Below, piece by piece: positions 1 to 9,069 of a DNA stretch of 64,000 nt. Both the position numbers and the translations under genes were made by a program. Below the pieces are notes generated by a model. The model worked only from the letters and a program-made list of their open reading frames with translations. It made no database searches and was not told the origin of the DNA. Origin of the DNA: an uncultured Chryseobacterium sp. Its GTDB lineage: Bacteria > Bacteroidota > Bacteroidia > Flavobacteriales > Weeksellaceae. Every line of letters starts with the position of its first letter. The stretch's first letter is position 1. The stretch is from positions 1 through 64,000 of the forward strand of contig CAJYLO010000005.1 in NCBI GenBank assembly GCA_913776245.1, in the 5' to 3' direction.

Positions 1-43
1 CAGTAAGCGCCAATGCTGAAATTCCTAATTTTAGATTTTTCAT
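1..43 (-). CDS. Start of a secreted or envelope protein (partial, runs off the window)
   Basis: An ATG on the minus strand at 43-41 opens 14 codons reading MKNLKLGISALALT before the window ends. A short positive start followed by a hydrophobic stretch looks like the beginning of a Sec signal peptide. The rest of the gene lies outside, so the product cannot be named; an OmpA-like outer-membrane protein is possible but this is only a guess. It lies downstream of smpB on the same strand, about 67 bases after the smpB stop. Confidence 0.5.
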   Translation of the reverse strand, partial: MKNLKLGISALALT

Positions 44-110
44 AGAATTAAATGATTAAATAATTGATAATGCAAAATAAATATAATTTTTCTTTATAAA
101 CAAAGTTTTT

Positions 111-575
111 TTAGTTTTTCTTTAACAATCGCTGGATGTTAACTTTATTTTCTCGGTCCTTTATCGCCTCTCTTTTATCATAGAGTTTTTTACCTCTGGC
201 AAGTGAAATGAGCAACTTGGCCTTTCCACTACTGTTGATATACAGCTTTAAAGGAATTATTGTATTCCCAACATCCTTTAACTTTTTTTTAAGTTTTTGC
301 AATTCGTAATTATGCAGTAGCAACTTCCGTTCCCTTTTTGTTTTATGATTGTAAAAAGTTCCTAATTTGTATTCATCAATCATCATATTAATGATATACA
401 ATTCGTCTTCAATGAACTGGCAGAAGCTTTCTGTAATGGATGCCTTGGAGGATCTCAGAGATTTTATTTCAGTACCTGTCAATACAATTCCGGCTTCATA
501 TTCTTCCAGAATTTCATATTCAAAACGGGCCCGCTTGTTAAGAATATTAACAGTTTTTTCAATTTTAACTTTCAT
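111..575 (-). CDS. smpB: SsrA-binding protein SmpB
   Basis: 154 residues, the usual length. SmpB binds tmRNA and carries it to stalled ribosomes for trans-translation in the cytoplasm. Family hallmarks include an N-terminal KTVNILNKRARFEYEI stretch, GIVLTGTEIKSLR (about residues 29-41) and a lysine/arginine-rich C-terminal tail (DKREAIKDRE...RLLKKN) that becomes helical in the ribosomal A site. The gene is divergent from the ABC-F gene; both starts face a 72-base shared promoter region. No tmRNA gene is seen nearby. Confidence 0.97.
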   Translation of the reverse strand: MKVKIEKTVNILNKRARFEYEILEEYEAGIVLTGTEIKSLRSSKASITESFCQFIEDELYIINMMIDEYKLGTFYNHKTKRERKLLLHNYELQKLKKKLKDVGNTIIPLKLYINSSGKAKLLISLARGKKLYDKREAIKDRENKVNIQRLLKKN

Positions 576-647
576 ATGTTAATGCTTGGTGATACTTCAC
601 TATCCCAACTTATTTTCGTAATTTTGCAGACAAATTTACAAAACTAT
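576..647. promoter_or_regulatory. Divergent promoter region between smpB and the ABC-F gene
   Basis: The 72-base gap holds Bacteroidetes -7 boxes (TAnnTTTG) on both strands: TAATTTTG at 619-626 facing the ABC-F gene, and, on the minus strand, TAGTTTTG (639-646) and TAAATTTG (631-638) facing smpB. No clear -33 TTTG was found at the right spacing. Consensus knowledge is established; use of these boxes is inferred. Confidence 0.45.
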
Positions 648-2270
648 ATGTTAACAGTATCTAATTTATCATTACAGTTCGGGAAAAGAGTTCTCTTTGA
701 TGAAGTTAATATAAAATTCACTAAAGGAAATTGTTATGGGATTATCGGTGCGAATGGTGCTGGAAAATCCACATTTCTAAAGATATTAAGTGGAAAACAG
801 GAATCCACTTCCGGGAATGTATCATTAGAACCGGGAAAAAGAATGTCCGTTCTGGAGCAGGATCACTTTGCTTACGATAACTTCACAGTATTGGAAACCG
901 TTCTTCGAGGAAATAAGAAACTTTTCGAGATCAAGGAAGAGATGGATGCGCTTTATGCAAAAGAGGATTTTTCTGATGAGGACGGAATCAAAGCTGGAGA
1001 ATTGGGTGTAATCTACGACGAAATGGGAGGTTGGAACTCGGAAGCTGATGCACAAACAATGCTTTCTAACGTTGGAATCAAAGATGATATGCATTGGCAA
1101 ATGATGTCGGAACTGGAAAACAAGGACAAAGTAAGAGTTTTGCTGGCTCAGGCATTGTTCGGAAATCCTGATGTTCTGATTCTGGATGAACCTACCAATG
1201 ACCTGGACATCTCAACCATCGCCTGGTTAGAAGATTTCCTGGCAGATTATGAAAACACCGTAATAGTGGTATCCCACGACCGTCACTTCCTGGACGCTGT
1301 TTGTACGCACATCGGAGATTTGGATTATTCTAAACTGAACCTTTATACCGGAAACTACTCTTTCTGGTATCAGGCGTCTCAGTTAGCAACAAGACAAAGA
1401 GCTCAGGCTAATAAAAAAGCGGAAGAAAAGAAAAAAGAATTACAGGATTTCATCGCAAGATTCAGCTCCAACGTTGCGAAAGCAAAACAGGCAACTGCTC
1501 GTAAAAAGATGATCGACAAATTAAATATCGATGATATCAAACCATCTTCAAGAAGATATCCGGCCATCATTTTCGATATCGAAAGAGAAGTGGGCGATCA
1601 AATTCTGGATGTGAAAGGTCTTGAGAAAACAAAAGATGGTGAATTACTGTTCTCCAACATCGACCTTAATCTTAAAAAGGGTGATAAGGTAGCGGTAATT
1701 TCCAGAAATTCATTGGCCATTACCGAGTTTTTCCAAATCATTTCGGGAACGACGGAAGCGGACAAAGGCACTTACAACTGGGGAGTAACAACTAATCAGT
1801 CTTATATGCCTCTGGACAACACAGATTATTTCCAGGACGACGTGAACCTGGTGGACTGGCTAAGACAATTCACTAAAAATGATGAGGAAAGACACGAAGA
1901 GTTTATGCGTGGTTTCCTTGGAAGAATGTTATTTTCCGGAGATGAAGCGCTTAAGTCCTGTAAAGTTCTTTCCGGAGGTGAGAAAATGCGTTGTATGTTC
2001 AGCCGAATGATGCTTCAGAAAGCGAATGTTCTTCTTTTGGACGAGCCGACCAACCACCTGGATCTGGAAAGTATTACCACATTGAACAACTCCCTGAGCA
2101 ACTTCAAAGGCAATATTTTGTTATCATCTCATGACCATGAATTGCTGGAAACAGTCTGTAACAGAATCATCGAGCTGACGCCGAAAGGCATCATCGACAG
2201 AGATATGACTTACGACGAATATCTGGCGGACAAAAAAATCAAAGAATTACAGGATCAGATGTATTCTTAA
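648..2270 (+). CDS. ABC-F family ATPase, YbiT-like
   Basis: 540 residues starting at the ATG at 648; the longer ORF start at 576 lies in the promoter region and the family begins at MLTVSNLSLQFG. ABC-F proteins are soluble twin-ATPases that act on ribosomes. NBD1 has an intact Walker A (GANGAGKS) and Walker B (LILDEPTNDLD), but its signature position reads LENKDKVRV instead of LSGGE. NBD2 has an intact LSGGEKMRC and LLLDEPTNHLD, but its Walker A position reads SRNSLAIT and lacks GKS. The interdomain linker is charged and probably helical (about residues 245-290). The degenerate first signature is shared with E. coli YbiT as I recall it. The two losses fall on the same composite ATP site, leaving one canonical site. 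Confidence 0.9.
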   Translation: MLTVSNLSLQFGKRVLFDEVNIKFTKGNCYGIIGANGAGKSTFLKILSGKQESTSGNVSLEPGKRMSVLEQDHFAYDNFTVLETVLRGNKKLFEIKEEMDALYAKEDFSDEDGIKAGELGVIYDEMGGWNSEADAQTMLSNVGIKDDMHWQMMSELENKDKVRVLLAQALFGNPDVLILDEPTNDLDISTIAWLEDFLADYENTVIVVSHDRHFLDAVCTHIGDLDYSKLNLYTGNYSFWYQASQLATRQRAQANKKAEEKKKELQDFIARFSSNVAKAKQATARKKMIDKLNIDDIKPSSRRYPAIIFDIEREVGDQILDVKGLEKTKDGELLFSNIDLNLKKGDKVAVISRNSLAITEFFQIISGTTEADKGTYNWGVTTNQSYMPLDNTDYFQDDVNLVDWLRQFTKNDEERHEEFMRGFLGRMLFSGDEALKSCKVLSGGEKMRCMFSRMMLQKANVLLLDEPTNHLDLESITTLNNSLSNFKGNILLSSHDHELLETVCNRIIELTPKGIIDRDMTYDEYLADKKIKELQDQMYS

Positions 2271-2297
2271 AATTTTTTGGGCGTCTTTATCCGTCCG

Positions 2298-2320
2298 AGT
2301 TTATCCTGAGCTTGTCGAAG
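2298..2320 (-). repeat. CTTCGACAAGCTCAG repeat, copy 1
   Basis: Twenty-three bases ending ...CCTGAGCTTGTCGAAG are an exact reverse complement of 4215-4237 on the other side of the amylase gene. It lies just downstream of the ABC-F stop codon. Confidence 0.8.
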
Positions 2321-2397
2321 AACCCTTTCGCTCAGGCCGGGACGCAGATCCAACATCAAAATTATATGTTGTCAATTTAAGACAACTATTTAAACAT

Positions 2398-2435
2398 AAA
2401 CCCTTTCAGAGTTTCGAACTCTGAAAGGGTTTTTC
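2398..2435 (+). terminator. Rho-independent terminator or REP-like palindrome after the ABC-F gene
   Basis: CCCTTTCAGAGTT (2401-2413) pairs perfectly with AACTCTGAAAGGG (2417-2429) around a TCG loop. Flanking AAA/TTT extends the stem to 16 bp, and a T-run follows. It resembles the palindromes beside the RAYT gene in layout but not in sequence. Confidence 0.75.
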
Positions 2436-2539
2436 TTATGGCAAACCGCAATTCCTAACAAGTTTTGTAAATAGGATTGATTAAGTTTAAATAATCAAAA
2501 AGTATTTTTAATTTTAACGATTCCTGTTATTTTCCCAAA

Positions 2540-2616
2540 GCTTCGACAAGCTCAGCCTGATATCGGTTAAAATGGAGCAGTTAGTATTAAAATTGTCACG
2601 CTGAGCTTGTCCAAGC
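2540..2616. repeat. Inverted pair of CTTCGACAAGCTCAG repeats (copies 2 and 3)
   Basis: CTTCGACAAGCTCAG at 2541-2555 and CTGAGCTTGTCCAAG at 2601-2615 (one mismatch) face each other over 45 bases. Together with flanks, about 19 of 22 positions can pair, giving a long hairpin upstream of the amylase gene. Confidence 0.7.
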
Positions 2617-2705
2617 GACTCTAATCAAGTAATTTCAAATTTTTTAAATCTTTTCGGTTGAATAACGGGCAATCTTATTAATTTTAATAAAAATATATAA
2701 CCCCT

Positions 2706-4079
2706 ATGAATTCATTAAAATATCTTTTACTATTTCTGTTGATGCCATTTACGGGATTCGCTCAGACCAAAGATTCCCGCTATCAGCCGAAACCTTATGT
2801 TCAGCTCAAACATCCGGAATGGAGCAAGAATGCCACGATTTATGAAGTCAATATTAGACAATATACCAAAGAAGGCACTTTCAAAGCATTTGAAAAACAC
2901 CTGCCAAGGCTCAGGAAAATGGGCGTTGATATTCTCTGGTTGATGCCGATTCATCCCATTGGAGAAGAACACAGAAAAGGAAAACTGGGAAGTTATTATT
3001 CGGTAAAAGATTTCAAAGGGGTGAATCCGGATTTCGGAACATTACAGGATTTGAAAAGCCTGGTCGATAAAATCCATTCGATGGGAATGTATGTGATTAT
3101 CGATTGGGTGGGAAATCATTCTGCGTGGGACAATCCTTTGGCGAAGGAACATCCGGATTGGTATACCAAATCCAGGGAAGGACACTTCCAGCCGACACCC
3201 TGGTACGATTGGGATGATGTGATTGATTTCGATTATAACAATCCTGACTTCCGGGAATATATGACAGGTGCTTTGAAATATTGGGTAAAAGAAGCCAACA
3301 TTGACGGCTACAGATGCGATGTTGCGGGTTTCATTCCTGTTGATTTTTGGGAGAACGCAAGAGAAGAGCTGGATCAAATTAAGCCTGTTTTTATGCTGGC
3401 GGAATGGGAATCACGGGATCTCTACAGGAAATCATTTGATATGACCTATTCCTGGTCGCTTTGGGACAAGCTGAAACTCGCAACAACCGGCGGAAAAGGC
3501 GCCAATGCTTTATACGAATATATGGCGCACGATGTTGGAAGCTTTCCTTACGATTCCTACCGAATGCTGTTCACTGATAATCACGATAAAAATTCCTGGG
3601 AAGGCAATCAGTTTTCCAATTTTGGAAAAGGGCTGGAAACGGCGATGGCTCTTTGCGGAACAGCGAACGGAATGCCTTTGGTTTACAGCGGACAGGAAGC
3701 AGGCCTGGACAGAAGTCTTGCCTTTTTCGAAAAAGATGAAATCGTCTGGAAAGACCACAAATTCTATGGAATGTATCAGAAATTATTTGATTTGAAACAT
3801 AAGAATCAGGCACTCTGGAATGGAAAATGGGGTGGCGAAATGATCCGTGTTACGAATAACCAGATGAATGATGTTTTGTCTTTTTACCGGGAGAAAAATA
3901 ATGATGCGGTATTATCGATTTTTAATTTCTCTGACAAAAATCTTCCAACCTCAGTCGATACCAAATATTACTATGGACAATACAGGGAATTATTTACGGG
4001 AAAGATTTTTAATATCAATTCTGACAAAACAGCTCTTAATCTTAAACCATGGGAATATTTGGTTTTGGTTAAGAATTAA
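2706..4079 (+). CDS. Secreted GH13 alpha-amylase family protein
   Basis: 457 residues with an N-terminal signal peptide (MNSLKYLLLFLLMPFTGFAQ), so it acts in the periplasm or outside. GH13 enzymes cleave or transfer alpha-glucosidic bonds. The conserved regions are in order: DWVGNH (about 133-138), GYRCDVAGF with likely nucleophile D205, LAEWE with likely acid/base E233, and FTDNHD with D294. The C-terminal 80 residues look like the usual beta-sandwich domain. There are no SusC/SusD or other sugar genes beside it, so it is a lone enzyme and not part of a utilisation locus here. Exact substrate cannot be told from sequence. Confidence 0.92.
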   Translation: MNSLKYLLLFLLMPFTGFAQTKDSRYQPKPYVQLKHPEWSKNATIYEVNIRQYTKEGTFKAFEKHLPRLRKMGVDILWLMPIHPIGEEHRKGKLGSYYSVKDFKGVNPDFGTLQDLKSLVDKIHSMGMYVIIDWVGNHSAWDNPLAKEHPDWYTKSREGHFQPTPWYDWDDVIDFDYNNPDFREYMTGALKYWVKEANIDGYRCDVAGFIPVDFWENAREELDQIKPVFMLAEWESRDLYRKSFDMTYSWSLWDKLKLATTGGKGANALYEYMAHDVGSFPYDSYRMLFTDNHDKNSWEGNQFSNFGKGLETAMALCGTANGMPLVYSGQEAGLDRSLAFFEKDEIVWKDHKFYGMYQKLFDLKHKNQALWNGKWGGEMIRVTNNQMNDVLSFYREKNNDAVLSIFNFSDKNLPTSVDTKYYYGQYRELFTGKIFNINSDKTALNLKPWEYLVLVKN

Positions 4080-4100
4080 TGAAAACAGACAATCTATGCA

Positions 4101-4175
4101 GCCCGACTTGAGCGGAAATCCTTTTTTGCTTGTCCTCCGAGTTCTATTCAACTGAAATGTTCTGCAAAAAAGATT
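4101..4175 (+). repeat. Dispersed hairpin element, copy D
   Basis: GCCCGACTTGAGCGG, then CTTTTTTGC (4121-4129) pairing with GCAAAAAAG (4164-4172) and GATT. The same plan (GCCCGA..TGAACGG, T-run/A-run hairpin, AGCGG) recurs at 13382-13456, 37848-37956 (reverse) and 44041-44225. Function unknown. Confidence 0.55.
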
Positions 4176-4214
4176 GACTTCGCCGAACCACTCCGTTAGG
4201 TTTGAGCGGGAGTC

Positions 4215-4237
4215 CTTCGACAAGCTCAGGATAAACT
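4215..4237 (+). repeat. CTTCGACAAGCTCAG repeat, copy 4
   Basis: Exact 23-base reverse complement of 2298-2320. The two copies frame the amylase gene in opposite orientation, 1.9 kb apart. Confidence 0.8.
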
Positions 4238-4285
4238 ACAGGTGCATTAAGCTGCCCAAATAAAAATATAACAATTTAGCTTCGT

Positions 4286-5515
4286 TTACACGAGGCTGTT
4301 TTTGTCTGCGTAATTGAGCTTAAAGAAAATAAAGGTCATAATAGAAAATGCCAAAAGCGAGCTTCCGCCATAGCTGAAAAACGGAAGCGGAATCCCGACC
4401 GTCGGGAACAGTCCCATAACCATCCCGAGATTAATCGCAAAGTGAATCAGTAAAATGGAGGCAAAACAATAGCCGAAAACCCTGTTGAATGTTGATTTCT
4501 GGTTTTCAGCAAGATAGTAGATCCTACCTATAAAAACGGCATAGCAAAGAATCAGAATCGTGCTTCCTATAAAGCCCCATTCCTCACCAACAGTGCAGAA
4601 AATATAATCTGTTTCCTGCTCGGGAACGAATTTTCCTTGTGTTACAGAGCCCTGCTTATAACCTTTTCCAGTAAGTCCGCCGGAACCAATGGCCGTTTTC
4701 GAGTAAAGCAAATTGTAACCAGATGTATCCCGGAATGCCTTTTCGCCTTTGTATAAAACTTCTACCCTTTCGCGCTGGTGTTTTGGCAATTTTGTCAAGA
4801 TGTAAGGTGAGCCGTAAGATAAAGCACTCAAAACACCAACCGTAAGAACAATCGCAATGATGTACATCACATTTCCCTGAATCGTGTAAAAATTAAGGAA
4901 AACAAAAATAGCTGCAATAACTAAAATCGCAATGACCACATACAATGGATTAACGGCAATGGAAACTAAAAAAACCGCCGCAAAAATAAATATTACGCCA
5001 AATAACCAACCTGACAATCCTTCCCTGTAAAGCGCCATCAGAAATGCAAAGAATACCAGCAAGGAACCAACATCGGGAATCATCAGAACCACAACACCAG
5101 GAATAGCAACAATAGCCAAGGAGGTGTAAAGAACCTTCCTGTTCCTGAGATTAAAATCCGGATTGGAAACATAATTAGCCAGCATCAAAGCCGTTCCGAT
5201 CTTCGCAAACTCTACCGGCTGCATTGTAAACCCTCCGAATTTGTACCAGTTTTTCTGACCAAGAATCTCTGTCCCGAAAGGAAAAAGTCCGACCAAAAGC
5301 AAGACTCCGCCAACGTAAATAATCGCTGACATATTCTCAAAAAACTTGGTTCTCATAAAGAATATGATCATACCGACAAAACACGAGATACCAAAAAAGA
5401 TCAGCTGTTTCTGACCAAGCTCAGCCTTCACACTATAGATGTTAACAATTGCAAAAACACAAAGCAGGATGTAAAGTGCAATGCCAAGTTTATCTATTCC
5501 TTCTGCCCACTTCAT
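4286..5515 (-). CDS. rodA: Rod-shape peptidoglycan polymerase RodA
   Basis: 409 residues, about ten membrane segments. RodA is the SEDS glycosyltransferase that polymerises lipid II in the elongasome together with PBP2. Family features include PVEFAKIG (about residues 116-123), the large periplasmic loop with GLTGKGYKQGSVTQGKFVPEQ-type sequence, and LPFFSYGGSSLLA near the C-terminus. It is the last gene of the rod operon and its ATG overlaps the mrdA stop by 4 bases (ATGA), which points to translational coupling. Confidence 0.96.
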   Translation of the reverse strand: MKWAEGIDKLGIALYILLCVFAIVNIYSVKAELGQKQLIFFGISCFVGMIIFFMRTKFFENMSAIIYVGGVLLLVGLFPFGTEILGQKNWYKFGGFTMQPVEFAKIGTALMLANYVSNPDFNLRNRKVLYTSLAIVAIPGVVVLMIPDVGSLLVFFAFLMALYREGLSGWLFGVIFIFAAVFLVSIAVNPLYVVIAILVIAAIFVFLNFYTIQGNVMYIIAIVLTVGVLSALSYGSPYILTKLPKHQRERVEVLYKGEKAFRDTSGYNLLYSKTAIGSGGLTGKGYKQGSVTQGKFVPEQETDYIFCTVGEEWGFIGSTILILCYAVFIGRIYYLAENQKSTFNRVFGYCFASILLIHFAINLGMVMGLFPTVGIPLPFFSYGGSSLLAFSIMTFIFFKLNYADKNSLV

Positions 5516-7536
5516 CTTGAACTTATTTTTACTGGTTTAACTTTAGAACTGTCTTTTTTAAGTCTTTTATTTTCCAATGCCTGAAGACTGTCTTTGATAC
5601 GCTTCAGCTTAACCGAATCTACAGGCGGCTCTTTGTACCAGCCTTTCCGCTTCATATCAGCGATATATTGCCTTTTATACTCGGGCATAAAACTGGATGT
5701 GATCATTTTTTTGTAAAGATGTTCTCTTTTCAGTTCTCCAGTCACATATTTTTCGGCAATCGTTGTACAGGCAGGGCCTGCCCAGGTTGCACCAAATCCA
5801 GCGTGTTCCATAACTGCAGCTACAACAATCTTGGGTTTATCAGCCGGAGCTATCAATACAAAAATAGAGTTATCTTTTCCCTGAGGAACCTGCGCCGTCC
5901 CGGTTTTTGCCAATTGAGTAAAATCCTTTGACATCAATCCGCGTCCTGTTCCCCGCAGCATTACCGCTTCCATTCCTTGTATAATGACATTATAGAACTG
6001 GGGATTCTGAATCATTGTAAAATGTTTCTTTTTGAACCTCGGGTCGGGATTTGGTTTTCCGTCAATTGATTTAACGATATGCGGCGTGTAATACCAGCCT
6101 TTATTAGCAATAGCCGCCACAAAATTTGCCATCTGAATTGGTGTCAGCAGTACATCACCCTGCCCCATCCCATTAAAAACCGCTCCGGTTGCCAACGGAT
6201 CCCAATTCTTCGGATCTTTTTTAGAACCACTGGCTTTGTAAATGGAAGCCATTCTCTTTTCATAGAATTCTCCGGACGGGATTCTTCCTTTTGCCCCGAC
6301 TGCCAGATCGTTATTAAGAAACTCACCGACACCAAAGCTGTTGATGATTTTTTTCCATTCATCTACACCTTTGGATGGATTTCCCGGATATTTATTAAGA
6401 ATATTGAGGTAAGCATAGGTAAAATAACAGTTGCTGGAAATCTGGATAGACGGAATCAGCGGATCTGCACCGCCGTGTCCTTTGATTCTTAAACCTCTGT
6501 AATTAAAACCGCCGCCACACGGGAAAATTGTTTTATCCGTCATGACGCCCATTTGCATTGCAGCGAGTGCAGTCAGCAATTTGAAGGTTGATCCCGGCGG
6601 ATATGCCGCCTGAACAGAACGGTCAAAGGTCGGTTTATTTTCGTAGATTGTATCGTTAGCCAATCGGTAAAGATTTCTGGACTTGTCCGGGCCGGTAAAA
6701 AGATTCGGATCAATGTCCGGGCCGGTTGCCATAGTGAGGATTTCGCCATTGTTTGGATCGAGTGCAACGATAGCACCGTGCTTATTGACCAGCATTTCCT
6801 CGGCCATCCGTTGTAAATCATAATCAATAGTCAGTGTGAGATCTTTTCCCGTAACCACTTCCTTATCCAGCTCACCATTTTTATATGAGCCGATGCTTCT
6901 CTGGCGGATGTCTTTCTGGATATATTTCATCCCTTTTTCACCGCGGAGTTCTTTTTCGTACGCTTTCTCTATTCCACTTTTCCCGATAATATCGCCGGGC
7001 AAATAGTATAATGAATCTTTCTTGATGTCATTATCATTTACCTGATTGGTATACCCCAAAAGATTTCCTGAAGTATTGATTTCATATTGTCTCTGCGGAC
7101 GCGGAACAATTGCGAACGCCGGATATTTAAAAATCAACTCCTGAATTCTTGCCATATCTTCACGGCTCAGGTTCTTCATAAAAGTCATCGGTGTGAGTCG
7201 GGAATAATATTTTTCCTTCTCAATGTTTTTCATTGTCCTGATGAATTCCGGTTTTGTAATATTCATCAATTTACAGAAGCCAATGGTATCAAAATCGGGT
7301 TTCAGTAATGCTGCTGTGTAAGAAAGTTCGAACGCGGGCTGGTTCCCTACAAGAATTTTTCCGTTTCTGTCAAAAATAACACCTCGAGGCGGAATAACAT
7401 ATTCGATTTTAATGGATGTATTGGCTGCATTCAGCGCATATCGGTCTGTGAACAACTGCAAATAAGAAAGCCTTGCAATAAAAATAACTGCAATGACAGA
7501 AAGGGCGAGAATGATTTTTAAATATTGTGATTTCAT
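5512..7536 (-). CDS. mrdA: Penicillin-binding protein 2 (elongasome transpeptidase)
   Basis: 674 residues. One N-terminal membrane anchor (about 7-27), a pedestal/dimerisation domain with RGVIFDRNGKIL (51-62), and a transpeptidase domain with STFK (active serine S316), SSN (367-369) and KTG (544-546). It cross-links peptidoglycan during side-wall growth with RodA, MreC and MreD. The C-terminal 40 residues are lysine-rich and probably disordered. It follows mreD after 84 bases and overlaps rodA by 4. Confidence 0.96.
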   Translation of the reverse strand: MKSQYLKIILALSVIAVIFIARLSYLQLFTDRYALNAANTSIKIEYVIPPRGVIFDRNGKILVGNQPAFELSYTAALLKPDFDTIGFCKLMNITKPEFIRTMKNIEKEKYYSRLTPMTFMKNLSREDMARIQELIFKYPAFAIVPRPQRQYEINTSGNLLGYTNQVNDNDIKKDSLYYLPGDIIGKSGIEKAYEKELRGEKGMKYIQKDIRQRSIGSYKNGELDKEVVTGKDLTLTIDYDLQRMAEEMLVNKHGAIVALDPNNGEILTMATGPDIDPNLFTGPDKSRNLYRLANDTIYENKPTFDRSVQAAYPPGSTFKLLTALAAMQMGVMTDKTIFPCGGGFNYRGLRIKGHGGADPLIPSIQISSNCYFTYAYLNILNKYPGNPSKGVDEWKKIINSFGVGEFLNNDLAVGAKGRIPSGEFYEKRMASIYKASGSKKDPKNWDPLATGAVFNGMGQGDVLLTPIQMANFVAAIANKGWYYTPHIVKSIDGKPNPDPRFKKKHFTMIQNPQFYNVIIQGMEAVMLRGTGRGLMSKDFTQLAKTGTAQVPQGKDNSIFVLIAPADKPKIVVAAVMEHAGFGATWAGPACTTIAEKYVTGELKREHLYKKMITSSFMPEYKRQYIADMKRKGWYKEPPVDSVKLKRIKDSLQALENKRLKKDSSKVKPVKISSR

Positions 7537-7620
7537 ATGTGCTTTTCTATTTTTTTAAGAGGACATATGCAACCTCAATGTCAAAAAAAATAGTGTTCGG
7601 TTTTATACGCATTTTCAGTT

Positions 7621-8127
7621 TCAGACTTTTTGTTTGATTTTAAAGGCTAATGTATAGGCTAATATAAATACAAACGAAATAAAACTGGTGACTATTACAT
7701 TAAATAAAATTTCAAAAAATCTGTTGAATTTAAAAAACTCGATAAACTGCACCAAAAACTGGTGAATAAAAATACTGGTAATTATAAAAAATATGAACTG
7801 TGTCCACTGGATACTCTGGAAAGAAAAGAAATCTGTTGTGGTATCCGTAGAAGTTCTGAATATTATGGTTCTGAAATAAGCAATAACCGTTGTCGCAAAT
7901 GCATTGATTCCCCAAGTCCCGAGAAACGCATCCACACATAATCCTAGTAAAAAACTTAATCCTAAGAATTGAAACTGATTTCTGAAAAACGGATAGAACA
8001 TCACAAACACAGGATAGAGCACAGGAATATACTGACCAAACAAAGCAATCCTGTTCAGAATAAAAATCTGAAAAGCTGTGAGTAAAGCTATTAGAAGCAA
8101 GTCCGATGCAATGTTTCTACTGACCAT
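7621..8127 (-). CDS. mreD: Rod-shape protein MreD
   Basis: 168 residues, very hydrophobic with five or six membrane segments. MreD is the least conserved elongasome member; the call rests on its size, topology and position directly after mreC, with which it overlaps by 11 bases. The motif-like stretch FLGLSFLLGLCVDAFLGTWGINA fits the family pattern of a Gly/Asp-containing segment. Confidence 0.88.
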   Translation of the reverse strand: MVSRNIASDLLLIALLTAFQIFILNRIALFGQYIPVLYPVFVMFYPFFRNQFQFLGLSFLLGLCVDAFLGTWGINAFATTVIAYFRTIIFRTSTDTTTDFFSFQSIQWTQFIFFIITSIFIHQFLVQFIEFFKFNRFFEILFNVIVTSFISFVFILAYTLAFKIKQKV

Positions 8128-8971
8128 CTTTTTTGATTTGTACTTTTAAGGTATCATCAATCTTCTGAACCTCAGATTTTTTAAGATTTCTAACCACAAA
8201 AACCTTACTTAATTTCCCTATTTTTTCGCTGAGTTCTACAGAAATATCCCAAAAACCTGTTTTGCTGTCCACTTGGTAACCGGCAACAGTCCCGACCATA
8301 ATTCCCGCAGGAAAAATAGAAGATTTTCCATCGGTAACTACAGTGTCTCCCACTTTCAGCGGAACATATTTAGGAACATCCGAAAGTGTCATTGTACGGG
8401 AATCATCGCCTTTCCAGGATAATGTTCCGAAATAACCGGACTTTTTGAGCGCCGCACTGATCTTTATTTTGTTCATACTGAGCACAGACTGAACCAAAGC
8501 GTAATTATCCGTTGTATTGATAACGATTCCGGCAATTCCTCTTGGTGCAATCACGCCCATTTTGGAATTGACACCCTGAAGCTTCCCTCTGTTAATCGTA
8601 AAATAATTGTCCTTCCTGTTTATACTGTTGAAGACAACCTCACCGTCCACAAATGTATAAATCTGCCCGCCGCCAATGGTATCATAAACTCTCCGGAAAC
8701 TTGGATTTTTTGCTTTTTCCTTTCCGTAAAGCTCCAGCATCAGTGCTTTATTTTGGGTGACAAGATCTTCGTTGATTTGTTTCAGCTTAAGGTAAGATGT
8801 CCCTTCATCAATGTAGCCGGAAACCCAGGAATTGAATGCCGCCGTTTTAGCTGCAATGAAACTTTGCTGCATCGAGTTTTTGCTGAATATCAGTACAACT
8901 GCAATCAATTGTAGAAATATGAAGAACACAAATAACGCATTCTTGGAAAAAAATCTCAGCAGAGCACCCAT
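8117..8971 (-). CDS. mreC: Rod-shape protein MreC
   Basis: 284 residues. A single N-terminal membrane helix (about 11-30), a short coiled-coil (about 58-85), then a beta-rich periplasmic domain with the family pattern NKGxxxGV-like INRGKLQGVNSKMGVIAPRGIAG (about 128-150). MreC links cytoplasmic MreB filaments to PBP2. It follows mreB after 98 bases and overlaps mreD by 11 bases. Confidence 0.94.
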   Translation of the reverse strand: MGALLRFFSKNALFVFFIFLQLIAVVLIFSKNSMQQSFIAAKTAAFNSWVSGYIDEGTSYLKLKQINEDLVTQNKALMLELYGKEKAKNPSFRRVYDTIGGGQIYTFVDGEVVFNSINRKDNYFTINRGKLQGVNSKMGVIAPRGIAGIVINTTDNYALVQSVLSMNKIKISAALKKSGYFGTLSWKGDDSRTMTLSDVPKYVPLKVGDTVVTDGKSSIFPAGIMVGTVAGYQVDSKTGFWDISVELSEKIGKLSKVFVVRNLKKSEVQKIDDTLKVQIKKDGQ

Positions 8972-9069
8972 CTAAGTTATAAATGATAATTGATGATTGA
9001 TAATGATTTTTCAGACTTCGGTTTCAGAAGCATCAAAAATTTGCAATCATTTCAATTTTAAGAAGATTA

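Larger units (their letters stand above)
2271..2705. other. 435-base gap rich in short inverted repeats
   Basis: No credible gene. The gap contains a strong palindromic terminator (2398-2435) and three copies of a CTTCGACAAGCTCAG-type repeat (2298-2320, 2541-2555, 2601-2615). A fourth copy follows the amylase gene. The last 90 bases are AT-rich and presumably hold the amylase promoter, but no clean TAnnTTTG box is visible. Confidence 0.7.

Noticed and set aside
576-647. N-terminal extension of the ABC-F ORF
   Set aside because: The 24 extra residues lie in the promoter region and do not match the family; start placed at 648.
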